Shown here one piece after another: positions 1 to 8,894 of a DNA stretch of 64,000 bases; position 1 is the first letter of the stretch, and each line of letters opens with the position of its first letter. Made by a program: the position numbers and the translations under genes. Under the pieces are notes generated by a model. It had not been told where the DNA came from. It searched no databases and saw only the letters and a list, made by a program, of their open reading frames with translations. This DNA comes from Patulibacter americanus DSM 16676 (GTDB lineage: Bacteria > Actinomycetota > Thermoleophilia > Solirubrobacterales > Solirubrobacteraceae): NCBI RefSeq assembly GCF_000420025.1, contig NZ_ATUD01000005.1, positions 62,001-126,000 of the forward strand. Reading direction: 5' to 3'.

Positions 1-912
1 TGCTCGCACTCCGCCGTCCGCCGGGCCCGCGACCTGGCGCACCGGATGGCCATGCCGCACCTCACCCTCGACCTGCGCGACGCGTTCCGCGACGGGGTCG
101 TCACGCCTTGGATCGAGGATCACCGGAAGGGCCTGACGCCCAACCCGTGCGTGCGCTGCAACGGCAACGTCCGGCTCGACGCGATGCTCGGCCTCGCCGA
201 CCGCCTGGGCTGCGCGACGCTCACGACGGGGCACTACGCCCGCACGACGGAGGACGGCCTGCTGCGCCTGGCCGTCGACCCGGGCAAGGACCAGGCGTAC
301 ATGCTCTCCGGCCTGCGGCCCTCGTCCATCGCCCGGATGCGGTTCCCGCTCGGCTCCCTGCTCAAGCCGCAGGTCCGCGCGTTGGCCGAGGAGGCCGGCC
401 TCTCCGTCGCCCGCACCCCCGACTCGCAGGACCTCTGCTTCCTCGCCGGCACGGGTCGCTCCGCGTTCCTCGAGCGCCATGGCGGCCTCGTCGACCGCCC
501 GGGCCCGGTGCACGACGCCGAGACGGGGGAGACCGTCGGCGAGCACCAGGGCGCCCACCTCTACACGCTCGGCCAGCGCCGCGGCCTGGGCGTCGCCGCC
601 GGCGAGCCGCGCTACGTCGTGGCCACCGATGTCGAGACGAACGTCGTCACCGTCGGCCGCCGCGAGCGCCTGATGACCGACCGCGTCAGCCTCCGCGACG
701 TCGTCCTGCACGTCGACCCGTGGCGCGTGGACGGCGTGAAGCTCCGCTACCGCCAGCAGCCCCGTCGCGCCGTCGTCCTCGAGTCGCCCGATCCGGGCGC
801 CACGGGGCCGGGGACCGTGATGCTGGAGGAGCCGCTGCTCCAGGCCGCCCCGGGCCAGACGGCGATGCTGCTGCACGGCGACATCGTCGTGGGGACGGGC
901 ACCCTGGCGTAG
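1..912 (+). CDS. mnmA: tRNA-specific 2-thiouridylase MnmA (5' end outside window)
   Basis: Makes the 2-thio group of s2U34 in the anticodon of Lys, Glu and Gln tRNAs, using ATP and sulfur relayed from a cysteine desulfurase. The reading frame is already open at base 1, with CSHSAVRRARDLA matching the family's segment just after the PP-loop region, so the true start and the ATP-binding motif lie upstream. The two family cysteines are visible: NPCVRCN (Cys codon at 148-150) and DLCFLAG (Cys codon at 436-438). The C-terminal beta-barrel with GQTAMLLHGD is intact, so the 3' end is complete. It converges on the next gene, with a hairpin between them. Confidence 0.93.
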   Translation, partial: CSHSAVRRARDLAHRMAMPHLTLDLRDAFRDGVVTPWIEDHRKGLTPNPCVRCNGNVRLDAMLGLADRLGCATLTTGHYARTTEDGLLRLAVDPGKDQAYMLSGLRPSSIARMRFPLGSLLKPQVRALAEEAGLSVARTPDSQDLCFLAGTGRSAFLERHGGLVDRPGPVHDAETGETVGEHQGAHLYTLGQRRGLGVAAGEPRYVVATDVETNVVTVGRRERLMTDRVSLRDVVLHVDPWRVDGVKLRYRQQPRRAVVLESPDPGATGPGTVMLEEPLLQAAPGQTAMLLHGDIVVGTGTLA

Positions 913-925
913 CCTCGTGGGCCCG

Positions 926-954
926 TCGCGAGCCGCGTCCGTGGTTGCTCGCGA
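926..954. terminator. Hairpin between convergent genes
   Basis: Perfect 8-bp arms TCGCGAGC (926-933) and GCTCGCGA (947-954) lie between two convergent stop codons. There is no T-run on either side. A role as a shared terminator is inferred from position. Confidence 0.45.
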
Positions 955-969
955 GCGGTTCCGACGGCC

Positions 970-2028
970 TCAGTCCCTGGTCGCCCACCGTCCCTTCGCG
1001 CCGGGTTCGACGACGCGAAGGCCCCTCGCGTCAACGGTGAGGAGGCCTTCGTTGGCCGGCGTGAGCGGCAGCCGTTCGAACCGCTCGAACGTCCAGCGCA
1101 TCACGTTGCGGCGCACGCGTCGCGCGGCCGGCTCCTCCGCCTGCGGGTCGGCGGGCAGCACCTGGGTCGACGTGACGCGCACCGGGACGAACGTCTCGGC
1201 GTCCACCAGGTACTCGTAGTCGACCGGCTGGATCGTGGTACCGCCGGAGTCGACGAACGAGGGTGCTCGTCCGACGAGGCGTGCGACGGGCCGGCCGTCC
1301 AGGTCCGTGAATCCCGCCGAGCGGAGCCGCCCCGAGTCCAGGAGCCCCCGGATGGCCGCGACGGGATCGCCGTCGGCACCGAACCCGTAGAGGTTGCGGG
1401 CATCGCGCCGGCGCGACCGCAACCACTTCGCGTGCTCCCGGGCGCCGACCGGCCGCACGAGCACGAAGTCGTCCCAGGAGTCGTGCATCCGCCATTCGTG
1501 CGGGCCCTGCGAGGTCTCGGACCGGCCGGTCCCGTCGGAGTTCTCGAGGTCGACGAACATGACCTGCCGTTCCCGCACGGGTGACTCCGCGGACCACGTC
1601 TCGGTGTCGCCCGTCAGCTGCCCCATGACCTCGACGTCGGCCAGGTTCGTCTTGCCGCGGTTCGGGCTCAGGTCTATCCGCCCGACGCGCGCCATGGAGA
1701 TCCCGGACCCGTGCTCGTACCGCACCCGGGTGTGGAGGATGCCGCCCGTCGGGGATGCCGCGGCGCGGGCCGACGCGACGACGTCGACGGGCGAGCCTCC
1801 GAGACCGGGAAGCACGTCGGCGGCGACGAGCCCCACGGCGGCCGCGCCGGTGACGGCCAGGCCGCCGCGGACGAACGCGCGTCGTGTGGTGCCGCGGTTG
1901 CGAGAACGGAAGCCGTCGTCGGACACGGCGGCCGGGTTCGCGTGCAGCTCGGCCACCAGCGCGCGTCGGCGGTCCTCGCGCTCGTCGTCCGACGGGTGCA
2001 GGGCGGTGATGTCGATCGCGGGGCTCAT
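970..2028 (-). CDS. Membrane-anchored partner of ECF sigma factor (CU044_5270-like)
   Basis: 352 residues. It is encoded directly downstream of an ECF sigma gene, and its ATG overlaps the sigma stop codon (ATGA), so the two are probably translationally coupled. Residues about 1-48 are hydrophilic and cytosolic, followed by a single hydrophobic segment (about 52-75) preceded by TTRRAFVRGG, which also resembles a twin-arginine signal. The remaining approximately 270 residues would be extracytoplasmic, with short beta-strand-like stretches (VDYEYLVDAETFVPVRV). The layout and pairing recall actinobacterial proteins named CU044_5270 family, which commonly sit beside ECF sigma genes. An anti-sigma or sensor role is inferred; I see no zinc-binding HxxxCxxC motif. 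A similar pair occurs at 35878-37576. Confidence 0.6.
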   Translation of the reverse strand: MSPAIDITALHPSDDEREDRRRALVAELHANPAAVSDDGFRSRNRGTTRRAFVRGGLAVTGAAAVGLVAADVLPGLGGSPVDVVASARAAASPTGGILHTRVRYEHGSGISMARVGRIDLSPNRGKTNLADVEVMGQLTGDTETWSAESPVRERQVMFVDLENSDGTGRSETSQGPHEWRMHDSWDDFVLVRPVGAREHAKWLRSRRRDARNLYGFGADGDPVAAIRGLLDSGRLRSAGFTDLDGRPVARLVGRAPSFVDSGGTTIQPVDYEYLVDAETFVPVRVTSTQVLPADPQAEEPAARRVRRNVMRWTFERFERLPLTPANEGLLTVDARGLRVVEPGAKGRWATRD

Positions 2029-2651
2029 GCGGAGGCCTCCGTGGTGGTCGGTCGGGCGGTCGGGCCTTCGGGGTCGGCCGCGAGCGCGGCGAGCTCCGGG
2101 GCGTCGCGCAGCCGGGCCCGCGCACGGGACAGGCGCGAGCGGACGGTGCCGACGGCGACGCCGAGCGCGGCCGCGGCCTCGGCGTAGGTCAGGTCGGAGA
2201 GGGCGACGAGCACGAGGGCCTCGCGCTCGTGCGGCGGCAGCCCGTCCAGTCGCTGGCGCACGTGGGCGAGTCGCTCGGCCGCCGCGAGTCGCTCGACGCT
2301 GTCGTCGTCGTGCGTCGGCCGGTCAGCCGTCGCACGACCGAGCCGGTCGACGGCCGCGCGGTGGCGGCGGCGGGACCGCCACTGGCCGTGGACGACGTTG
2401 CGTGCGATGCCGAGGAGCAGCGGGCGGGCGGTCTCCGTCGAAATGACGGTCCGCGCCCGGCACCGCCAGGCCTCGAGGAACACGAGCGACGTCAGGTCCT
2501 CTGCCACCGTGGGGTCGCCGGTGCGCCACAGGCAGTAGGACCGCACCGCACGGTCGTGACGCGCGTACAGCTCGCCGAACGCCTCGGCGTCACCGGCGAC
2601 GGACCGGCGCCACAGCTGGGGATCGGACGGAGGCGGCATCTGGGACGTCAT
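2025..2651 (-). CDS. ECF-type RNA polymerase sigma factor
   Basis: 208 residues with only the sigma-2 and sigma-4 regions, as in group-4 (ECF) sigma factors. Region 2 spans about residues 24-95 (FGELYARHDRAVRSYCLW, then TVAEDLTSLVFLEAWR). Region 4 spans about 132-185, with a helix-turn-helix in LTYAEAAAALGVAVGTVRSRL. It would direct RNA polymerase to a small regulon, probably under control of the overlapping downstream membrane protein. The ATG at 2651 is used here; an in-frame ATG four codons later is an alternative, because a TACGGT box (2653-2658) lies almost against the first ATG. The C-terminal tail of about 20 residues is Pro/Thr-rich and unlike sigma-4. Confidence 0.88.
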   Translation of the reverse strand: MTSQMPPPSDPQLWRRSVAGDAEAFGELYARHDRAVRSYCLWRTGDPTVAEDLTSLVFLEAWRCRARTVISTETARPLLLGIARNVVHGQWRSRRRHRAAVDRLGRATADRPTHDDDSVERLAAAERLAHVRQRLDGLPPHEREALVLVALSDLTYAEAAAALGVAVGTVRSRLSRARARLRDAPELAALAADPEGPTARPTTTEASA

Positions 2652-2754
2652 GACCGTAGCCCCCGAACCGGTTCCCGGCAGCGGTACGACCCGGGTCGAC
2701 GGCGCCCGCCCGGCGCCGCCGTCCGACGATCGCGGGATGCCCGCGAGGCCGCCC

Positions 2755-5700
2755 TCAGCGCACGCGGAGCCGCGAGGTCAGGGTCTTCCTGCGGCCGTCG
2801 ACGCCCACCGTGGTCGTCTTCAGCGTCAGCGTCCGGCCGCGGAGCTTCGCGAGCTGCGTCCGGCTCAGGCGCACCGTGAGTCGGCGGGTGCCGTTCCGGC
2901 CAGCCGTCGCGCGGATCGTCTTGAGCGTCGTGCCCCCACGGCGGACGACGACGGTGATCGGGGCCCGGGAGCGGAGGCCGGCGAAGCGGGCGACGACGCC
3001 CTTGCGCAGCGCGGCGACGGTGACGGAGCGCGCTAGCTTGAGCGTCGCCTTTGGGGCCTTCGGCGGCGCCGGCGCGGCCGGCGGGGCGGGCGGCCCCGGA
3101 GGCGTCAGGGGCGAGGGCGCCTCCGCGGGCCCGGGGAGGCCGACCAGGGGCGGGAGCACCACGAAGTCGACCGTGGTGGTGGTGACGTTGCCGGCGTGGT
3201 CCGTGGCCGTGGCCGTCAGCTCGTGGTGGCCCGCGCCCAGGGCGCCGGCCGGACCCGTAGCGGTCTCGCAGGTCGTCGACGCGACGCCGGAGCCCCGGGC
3301 CTCGTCGACGGCCGAGCACGTGATCTCGATCCGCTCGTCGAAGCCGTAGACGCCCCTGTTGCCACGGAAGGTGACGGTCGGGCCCGTGGTGTCGGGGACG
3401 ACGGTGGCGGGGGAACCGGTCTCGCCGTCCGACGTGTACGCGCCGTTCCGGCCGCGGATGCTCAGTGCGGAGACGGTCGGCGGGGTGGGTGCCGTGTCGC
3501 CGAAGCCCGCGGCGTTGTCGAACGTCGTGCCCGCCCTCGCGGCGCCGAACGTGACACCCGTGACCTCGGCCCCGGTGGCGTCGAAGAGGTTGACCTGGTC
3601 GCCCTTGGCGCTGAGGCCGATGCCGCTGCCGGTGTAGCTGCCGATGCGGACGCCGGCCGGGCGGTCGGCCCCGAACCACGCGGCCGAGAACGCGGTGACT
3701 GTGGTGTCGTCGCCCTCGACGAAGACCGCGGACTCGCCCGGCCCGAGGGTGTCGACGCCGGTGAGCGCGACGGCCTTGCCGGCGGCGTTCGAGTCGTCGT
3801 CGACCTTCCAGCCGTCAAGGTCGAGCGGGAGCCGGCCGCGGTTCGTCAGCTCGAACCAGTCCGCCTTGTAGGTGCTGTTGTCGTTGCCCCAGGGGGCGAT
3901 CTCCGTGATGGCCGGGCGCACGGGCGCGACGCCGGGGGAGCCCGTCTCGCCGCTCGCGACGAACGCCCCGTCGCGGCCCGCCGCGCTCAGCGTGCTGACC
4001 GTCGGCGGGGGCGTGGCCGCGTCGCCGAGGCCGGCGCCGTTGTCGAAGGTGATCCCCGGGGTGGCCGCCGCCAGGGCCACGCCCGTGACCTTCGCGCCGG
4101 TGGCGTCGAAGAGGTTGATCTGGTCGCCCTTGGCGCCGAAGCCGATCCCGCTGCCGCTGTAGGTGCCGACGCGCAGGCCCGCCGGCGGACGGCCGCCGAA
4201 CCAGGCGCTCTTGAACGCGGTGACCGTGGCGTCGGTGCCCTCGACGAAGACCGCGGACTCGCCCGGGGCGAGCGAGCCGACGCCCTGTAGGGGGAGGGCC
4301 TTGTCGATCGTGTTCGAGTCATCGTCGACCCTCCAGCCCGCCAGGTCGACGGGGGCGGTGCCGGTGTTCGTGATCTCGAACCAGTCGGCCTTGTAGGTCG
4401 CGTTGTCGTTGCCCCACGACGCGGCTTCCGAGATCGTCACCGGCGGCGTCGCCACGGTCTCGTCCGGAACGTCGGTGACGAGGAGGGTGTAGGGCGCGCT
4501 GGTGGCGTCGGGCGTGGCACCGACACCCGGATCGTCCACAGCGACGCTCACGGTGCACGAGGCCTTCGTCTCGTGGTCCAGCCGCGTGCCGGCCTTGAGG
4601 TAGAGGCCCGTGCTGTCGACCTCGAAGGCCGCCGCGTCGGGGCCGGTGACCGTCAGGCCGTTCGAGCCCAGACCGTCGTCGGCCACGACGACGTCCGCGA
4701 CCCGCAGCCGGCTCGCGACGCTGGTGTTCTCCGGGAGCGACGTCCTGGGGTTGGAGAGCGTCACCGCGGTCGGCGCCGCGTTCGGCGCGGAGGACGGCGC
4801 GTAGACCCAGAGCTGGGGCAGGCCGTCGCCTCCGCCGCCCTCGTTGACGACGAACAGCGTGCCGTCGTCGGCCATCGCGACACCCTCGTGCGTCTGGTCG
4901 GGGACGGAGAGCGGGTTGGCGGGGTCGCCGACGATGGTGAGCGTGCTGTCGATCGTCCCGGCGCGGTCGACCTCGACGACGCGTCCGGTCTCCTGCGAGA
5001 TCACGAGCAGGTGGTCGCGGTCGGCGCCCGTGAGCGAGGCGACGTTGGCCAGCGCGTAGACGTCGGACAGGTCGGACGTGCCGACCTTCGCGGGGTCGAA
5101 CAGGTCGGCCGGGTTCTGCGTGGTGGCGGAGCCGTTGGACGCCGTGCCGGCGACGAAGTCCACGGTGGTCGCGAAGATGCCGCGCGGGTCCTTCTCCTTG
5201 ACCGCCACGAAGCCGCCGGTGACCGGGTCGTTCGTGATGCCCTCGATGCCGACGTTCGTCGTGGTCGTCGCGAGGACCACCGTCTCGGCGTCCGTCCGGC
5301 GGAGCGTGCCGCCGGCGACGTAGGTGAACCGGCTGACGGTGCGGGTGCGCTCCTCGGTGATCACGAGCCGGCCGTCGCCGATGGCGGCGATGCCCTCCGT
5401 GTCCTCGAACGCCCCCGGGGCGAGGGTCATCGAGTCCAGATGCTTCCCGGTCCGGCTGACGCGCACGACCGACGTGCCCTCGTCGCCCACGACGAAGAGC
5501 GAGTCCGTGGCCGCGTCGTAGGTGACTCCGGACGCCTCGCTGACCAGCTCGCTGCCCGCGGGCGCCGTCGTGGTCGCGGGGGTCGGGAGGTCGTAACGGC
5601 CGACCCGCTGGTACGTCGAGAGGTCGACGCCGTCGAGCGGCGCGGCCGCGGCGACCCCGGCCGCCGGACCGGCGACGGCGGCCACGACCGCGGCGGTGGC

Positions 5701-5766
5701 GAGCACGGCACGGCGGGCTGATCGCCGTCCGGATGTGGGGTGGGCTCCGGCGCGGGCGACGGTCAT
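2755..5766 (-). CDS. Large secreted protein: propeller-like domain plus two lamin-tail domains
   Basis: 1003 residues. Residues 1-42 form a signal peptide (twin-Arg-like SARRAVLATAAVVAAVAGPAAG, then AAAAP). Residues about 55-325 resemble SdiA-regulated/esterase-like beta-propellers (SLFVVGDEGTSVVRVSRTG, GAFEDTEGIAAIGDGRLVI). A cadherin-like segment follows (about 332-440, LPENTS and LDHETKA). Two lamin-tail (LTD) copies lie at about 445-600 and 625-780; both contain KADWFE and LAPGESAVFVEG or LGPGESAVFVEG. An Ig-like domain (TGPTVTFRG, about 790-870) precedes a Pro-rich linker and a basic C-terminal beta domain. Such proteins are extracellular, and LTDs often accompany nucleases or phosphatases; no catalytic motif is evident here. 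Its promoter carries the same 11-bp-phased repeat as the neighbouring response regulator gene, so control by that regulator is likely. Confidence 0.75.
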   Translation of the reverse strand: MTVARAGAHPTSGRRSARRAVLATAAVVAAVAGPAAGVAAAAPLDGVDLSTYQRVGRYDLPTPATTTAPAGSELVSEASGVTYDAATDSLFVVGDEGTSVVRVSRTGKHLDSMTLAPGAFEDTEGIAAIGDGRLVITEERTRTVSRFTYVAGGTLRRTDAETVVLATTTTNVGIEGITNDPVTGGFVAVKEKDPRGIFATTVDFVAGTASNGSATTQNPADLFDPAKVGTSDLSDVYALANVASLTGADRDHLLVISQETGRVVEVDRAGTIDSTLTIVGDPANPLSVPDQTHEGVAMADDGTLFVVNEGGGGDGLPQLWVYAPSSAPNAAPTAVTLSNPRTSLPENTSVASRLRVADVVVADDGLGSNGLTVTGPDAAAFEVDSTGLYLKAGTRLDHETKASCTVSVAVDDPGVGATPDATSAPYTLLVTDVPDETVATPPVTISEAASWGNDNATYKADWFEITNTGTAPVDLAGWRVDDDSNTIDKALPLQGVGSLAPGESAVFVEGTDATVTAFKSAWFGGRPPAGLRVGTYSGSGIGFGAKGDQINLFDATGAKVTGVALAAATPGITFDNGAGLGDAATPPPTVSTLSAAGRDGAFVASGETGSPGVAPVRPAITEIAPWGNDNSTYKADWFELTNRGRLPLDLDGWKVDDDSNAAGKAVALTGVDTLGPGESAVFVEGDDTTVTAFSAAWFGADRPAGVRIGSYTGSGIGLSAKGDQVNLFDATGAEVTGVTFGAARAGTTFDNAAGFGDTAPTPPTVSALSIRGRNGAYTSDGETGSPATVVPDTTGPTVTFRGNRGVYGFDERIEITCSAVDEARGSGVASTTCETATGPAGALGAGHHELTATATDHAGNVTTTTVDFVVLPPLVGLPGPAEAPSPLTPPGPPAPPAAPAPPKAPKATLKLARSVTVAALRKGVVARFAGLRSRAPITVVVRRGGTTLKTIRATAGRNGTRRLTVRLSRTQLAKLRGRTLTLKTTTVGVDGRRKTLTSRLRVR

Positions 5767-5817
5767 GCGGGTCCTTGGTCCGATGGTGCCGCGCCCGTTC
5801 GGGTGCGGCGCGCCGGG

Positions 5818-5823
5818 ACGCTA
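5818..5823 (-). promoter_or_regulatory. -10 box of the lamin-tail protein gene
   Basis: TAGCGT on the minus strand, about 52 bases before the ATG. The phased repeat at 5843-5860 covers the -35 position, the layout of an activator-dependent promoter. No separate consensus -35 is seen. Confidence 0.45.
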
Positions 5824-5842
5824 CGCGCGGGCGGTGCCGATC

Positions 5843-5860
5843 CTGTGAACGAGGTGGGAA
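5843..5860 (-). promoter_or_regulatory. Candidate response-regulator site (11-bp direct repeat)
   Basis: On the minus strand, TTCCCAC (5860-5854) and TTCACAG (5849-5843) are exactly 11 bp apart, one helical turn, as expected for an OmpR-family dimer. The pair overlaps the -35 region of the lamin-tail gene. The same pattern lies in front of the response regulator gene (8254-8271) and near the secreted six-cysteine protein gene (8895-8912). Confidence 0.55.
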
Positions 5861-5978
5861 CCGTGGACGGGACCGCCGGGCCGCGCGCGGGCGACACGGC
5901 GACCGGGGCCGGGCCGCCCGACGGCACCAGGGCGACGGGGCCGAGCCGCCCAAGGCGCCGCGGTGACGGGCCGGCCCG

Positions 5979-7541
5979 CTACGCGTCCGCCAGCGGCAGC
6001 CGCAGGACGAACGTCGCGCCGCCGCCCGGGGTCGCCTGCACCATCACGGTGCCGCCGTGGACGGTCGCGACCTGACGCACGATCGCCAGCCCGAGGCCGC
6101 TGCCGTGCCGTCCGCGGGCGGTGTCGCCGCGACGGAACCGGTCGAAGATGCGCGCGCGGTCGGCCTCGGGCACCCCGGGTCCGTGGTCGACCACGGTGAC
6201 GACGGCCTCGGTCGGGGGCGGGTCGACCGGGGCACGAGCGCCGGCGGACCAGAGCGTGCCGTCGTCGTGCCGTCCGTCGTCCGCGTCCTGCTCAGCCTCG
6301 GCCCCACGGGCCACTCCGGGCCCGGTCACCGCGGCCACGCGGACCTCGACGGTCCCGTCCCCGCCCGCCCCGTGCAGCGCGGCGTTGTTGACGAGGTTCT
6401 GCACCGCCCGCGCCAGGCGGTCGGGCCGGCCAGCGACGACGACGTGGCCGAGCTCCTCCGTGAAGCGGACCCCGCGGTGGTCGCGGCGCGCGCGGCCCAC
6501 GCACTCGGCCACGAGGGCGTCGAGCGCGACGGGCTCGTCGGCCCCGCGGTCCGGCACGTCGCCGCGGGCGAGCTCGATGAGGTCGGTCACGAGCAACCCC
6601 AGGTCCTCGGCCTGGTCCCGCACGTCGCCGAGGATCCGGCGACGCTCGTCGGGCGGGAGGTGGTCGTCGTCCTCGAGCAGCACCTCGGCGTTGGTGCGCA
6701 GGCTCGTCACCGGGGTCCGCAGCTCGTGCGAGGCGTCCGCGACGAGGTTGCGCTGCTCCTCCATCGAGCGGTCGAGCTCCGCGCGCGACCGCTGCAGCCG
6801 CGAGAGCATGCCGTTGAAACGGCGGGTCAGCTCGCCGACCTCGTCCGGCGAGCCGACGGCCAGGCGGCGGTCGAGGTCGGCGGTGGCCTCGACGTGCGCC
6901 GCGGCCTCGGCAAGGTCGGTGACGGGGCGCAGCACCCGCCGCGCCGCGGCGCGCCCGAGCAGCGCGGCCGTCGCCACGACGACGAGGCCGACGAGCAGCA
7001 GCACGATCCACAGGGTCCGCAGCGCGCGGTCGACGCCGGCCATGGGCCGCGCGAACTGGATCGCCGCGATGTCGAGTCCCGCCCGGGCGTAGCGGACACG
7101 GGCGACCGTCGGGACGGGGACGGTGATCATCCGCAGGTGCGCCCCGTCGACCTCGACGTCGCGCGGGCCGACGGTCAGGCCGGCGGCCGAGGCGGCCCGG
7201 TCCGTGGCGGAGACCGGGAGGGCGACGTCGCCGCGCAGCGCCGCCGTGCCGTCCGCGGTGAGGACCTGGGCGTACTCGGCGGGCCCGCCCTCCCGCGGGG
7301 TCGGCACGCGCAGGCGCACCGATCCGCCGGTGTCGCCCGGGGCGGGGAAGAAGCCCTGGACGCGCCGGCCGATCCGCGCCCCGGGGCCGGAGGCGGCCGC
7401 CCGCGCCTGGGCGCGCAGCGCGTCGTCGACGTTGCCCCGCAGCACCGAGCGGGTCGTGAGCCACGCGGCGGTGCCGGAGGCCACGACGACCGCGAGCGCC
7501 ACGAGCGCCACGGTCAGCGCCAACCGACGCCGCAGCGGCAC
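5979..7541 (-). CDS. Sensor histidine kinase (HAMP, HisKA, HATPase)
   Basis: 520 residues, GTG start immediately after the response regulator stop codon. TM1 is at about 8-30, an extracytoplasmic sensor domain at about 31-165, TM2 (LWIVLLLVGLVVVATAALL) at about 170-190, then HAMP. HisKA follows, with the phospho-acceptor His in ASHELRTPVTSLRTN (near residue 270). The HATPase domain has an N box (VQNLVNNAALHG), G1 (DHGPGVPEADRARIF) and G2 (GSGLGLAIVRQV). The layout is MprB/CseC-like. An insertion of about 40 mostly polar residues sits inside the ATPase domain between the N and G1 boxes. It autophosphorylates and passes phosphate to the regulator encoded just upstream. The signal is unknown. 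Confidence 0.92.
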   Translation of the reverse strand: MPLRRRLALTVALVALAVVVASGTAAWLTTRSVLRGNVDDALRAQARAAASGPGARIGRRVQGFFPAPGDTGGSVRLRVPTPREGGPAEYAQVLTADGTAALRGDVALPVSATDRAASAAGLTVGPRDVEVDGAHLRMITVPVPTVARVRYARAGLDIAAIQFARPMAGVDRALRTLWIVLLLVGLVVVATAALLGRAAARRVLRPVTDLAEAAAHVEATADLDRRLAVGSPDEVGELTRRFNGMLSRLQRSRAELDRSMEEQRNLVADASHELRTPVTSLRTNAEVLLEDDDHLPPDERRRILGDVRDQAEDLGLLVTDLIELARGDVPDRGADEPVALDALVAECVGRARRDHRGVRFTEELGHVVVAGRPDRLARAVQNLVNNAALHGAGGDGTVEVRVAAVTGPGVARGAEAEQDADDGRHDDGTLWSAGARAPVDPPPTEAVVTVVDHGPGVPEADRARIFDRFRRGDTARGRHGSGLGLAIVRQVATVHGGTVMVQATPGGGATFVLRLPLADA

Positions 7542-8231
7542 CTACGGCTCCCGCAGCGCGTAGCCGACGCCGCGCACCGTGTGCAGCAGGCGCGGCTCGC
7601 CGCCCTCCTCCGTCTTGCGGCGCAGGTACCCGATGTAGACCCCCAGGGCGTTCGACGTGGCCCCGAGGTCGTAGCCCCACACGTGCTCGAAGAGCTGGGA
7701 GCGGCTCAGGACGACCCGCGGGTGGCGGAGGAACAGCTCCAGCAGCGAGAACTCCGTGCGGGTCAGCTCGATGAGCCGGTCGCCGCGGTGCACCTCGCGC
7801 GTGGCCGGGTCCAGGCGCAGGTCGGCGAAGGTCACGACGTCCTGGCCCTCGTCGTCCTCGCCCGGCGCCTCGGCGCGGCGCAGCAGCGCGCGGACGCGGG
7901 CGCGCAGCTCGCGCAGGGCGAACGGCTTGGAGAGGTAGTCGTCCGCCCCGGCGTCGAGGCCGTCGACGCGGTCGTCGATCCCGTCGCGGGCGGTGAGCAT
8001 GAGGACCGGCACGCGATCGCCCGCGGCCCGCAGCCGGCGGCAGACCTCGAGGCCGTCCACCCGCGGCATCATCACGTCGAGGACGACGAGGTCGGGCGTG
8101 GTGCCCGCGAGCCGGTCGAGCGCCCGCTGCCCGTCCGTGGCGACGGCGACGTCGTGCCCGTCCAGCCGGAGCGCACGCTCGAGCGCGGTGACGAGTGCGG
8201 GTTCGTCGTCGACGACGAGGACCTGGGCCAT
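7542..8231 (-). CDS. OmpR-family response regulator
   Basis: 229 residues. The receiver domain (1-120) carries the acidic pocket VVDDE, phospho-acceptor Asp52 in VVLDVMMPR, a switch Thr in LMLTA, and Lys in LSKPF. The winged-helix DNA-binding domain occupies about 133-229 ([16 protein letters not shown], then [11 protein letters not shown]). The ATG at 8231 gives a normal-length receiver; a longer open frame upstream has no family similarity. A TACCCT box 6 bases before this ATG supports the start and suggests a leaderless mRNA. An 11-bp-phased repeat overlapping the -35 suggests autoregulation. It forms an operon with the kinase gene at zero spacing. Confidence 0.94.
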   Translation of the reverse strand: MAQVLVVDDEPALVTALERALRLDGHDVAVATDGQRALDRLAGTTPDLVVLDVMMPRVDGLEVCRRLRAAGDRVPVLMLTARDGIDDRVDGLDAGADDYLSKPFALRELRARVRALLRRAEAPGEDDEGQDVVTFADLRLDPATREVHRGDRLIELTRTEFSLLELFLRHPRVVLSRSQLFEHVWGYDLGATSNALGVYIGYLRRKTEEGGEPRLLHTVRGVGYALREP

Positions 8232-8237
8232 GGGCCC

Positions 8238-8243
8238 AGGGTA
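8238..8243 (-). promoter_or_regulatory. -10 box of the two-component operon
   Basis: TACCCT on the minus strand, with 6 bases to the ATG at 8231. This fixes the start choice and implies a leaderless transcript. Confidence 0.6.
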
Positions 8244-8253
8244 GGGAGACAAG

Positions 8254-8271
8254 CTGGGAGCTTCCTGTGAA
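8254..8271 (-). promoter_or_regulatory. Candidate autoregulatory response-regulator site
   Basis: On the minus strand, TTCACAG (8271-8265) and CTCCCAG (8260-8254) are 11 bp apart and overlap the -35 position of the regulator's own promoter. The pattern YTCNCAS-N4-YTCNCAG is shared with 5843-5860 and 8895-8912. Confidence 0.6.
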
Positions 8272-8347
8272 CGGCCGAAGAGGGGACGAAGAGACGCCCC
8301 GGCCGCAGGCCGCGGTCCGACGGTCTGTCGTCCCGTGCCGGAGGGGC

Positions 8348-8854
8348 TCAGTCGCAGGGGCCGAAGACCCACTGGTCCGTCAGGCGGCGACCGCCCGGGA
8401 CGTCGATCATCACCCGGATCGCCTGGCAGTACCGCCTGTGGTGCACGATGGGTCCGGCGTAGCGGGAGTACTTCCCGGCGTCGACCCCGCTGCACCCGAC
8501 GCCCCGGAGCCGGTCCTTGGACGGGCCCGTGACGGACTCGCAGACCTGGAGCGACATGTAGTGCGGCGTCCCCCGGTACGCGACGGCGCGCAGCACGGTG
8601 CAGGAGCCGCCGCCCCGGTCCGCGTGGACCCACACGCGGCCGAGCAGGCGCCCGCGGGCCCGCACGGGCGTGGAGAAGCGGCCCTGCGCGGGGTCGGCGT
8701 TCTGGCAGACGGTCGAGGCCGCCGATGCGGCCGGAACTGTGGTGTCCGGCCCGAGAGCGACGACGAGCACGCCGGCCGTCGCGACGGTCGCCGCGGCGAT
8801 CCGCAGGCGCGTGAGGGCGGGGCGGGCCGGGACGGCGGTGCGGCGGGTGAGCAT
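8348..8854 (-). CDS. Small secreted six-cysteine protein, unknown function
   Basis: 168 residues. It has a basic N-terminus and a hydrophobic core ([16 protein letters not shown]), then a likely signal-peptidase site near AASAAS; the mature part starts near residue 46. The mature chain carries six cysteines (TVCQNA, GSCTVL, QVCESV, VGCSGV, RYCQAI, GPCD at the C-terminus), enough for three disulfides in a folded extracellular domain of about 120 residues. I do not recognise the family. A TAGCGT -10 box sits 7 bases before the ATG. An 11-bp-phased repeat upstream links it to the neighbouring two-component system. Confidence 0.75.
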   Translation of the reverse strand: MLTRRTAVPARPALTRLRIAAATVATAGVLVVALGPDTTVPAASAASTVCQNADPAQGRFSTPVRARGRLLGRVWVHADRGGGSCTVLRAVAYRGTPHYMSLQVCESVTGPSKDRLRGVGCSGVDAGKYSRYAGPIVHHRRYCQAIRVMIDVPGGRRLTDQWVFGPCD

Positions 8855-8861
8855 GGGTTCG

Positions 8862-8867
8862 ACGCTA
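8862..8867 (-). promoter_or_regulatory. -10 box of the six-cysteine protein gene
   Basis: TAGCGT on the minus strand, with 7 bases to the ATG at 8854, so the mRNA is probably leaderless. Confidence 0.5.
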
Positions 8868-8894
8868 GCCTCGCGAGGCGCCCCCGCCCAGGAG

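Noticed and set aside
5979..8231. Calling the two-component system PhoR/PhoP because TTCAC repeats appear near it.
   Set aside because: The repeats at its promoter (YTCNCAS-N4-YTCNCAG) differ from the GGTCAC triple repeat at the phosphodiesterase gene, and the kinase layout is MprB/CseC-like, so the two regulators are probably distinct.
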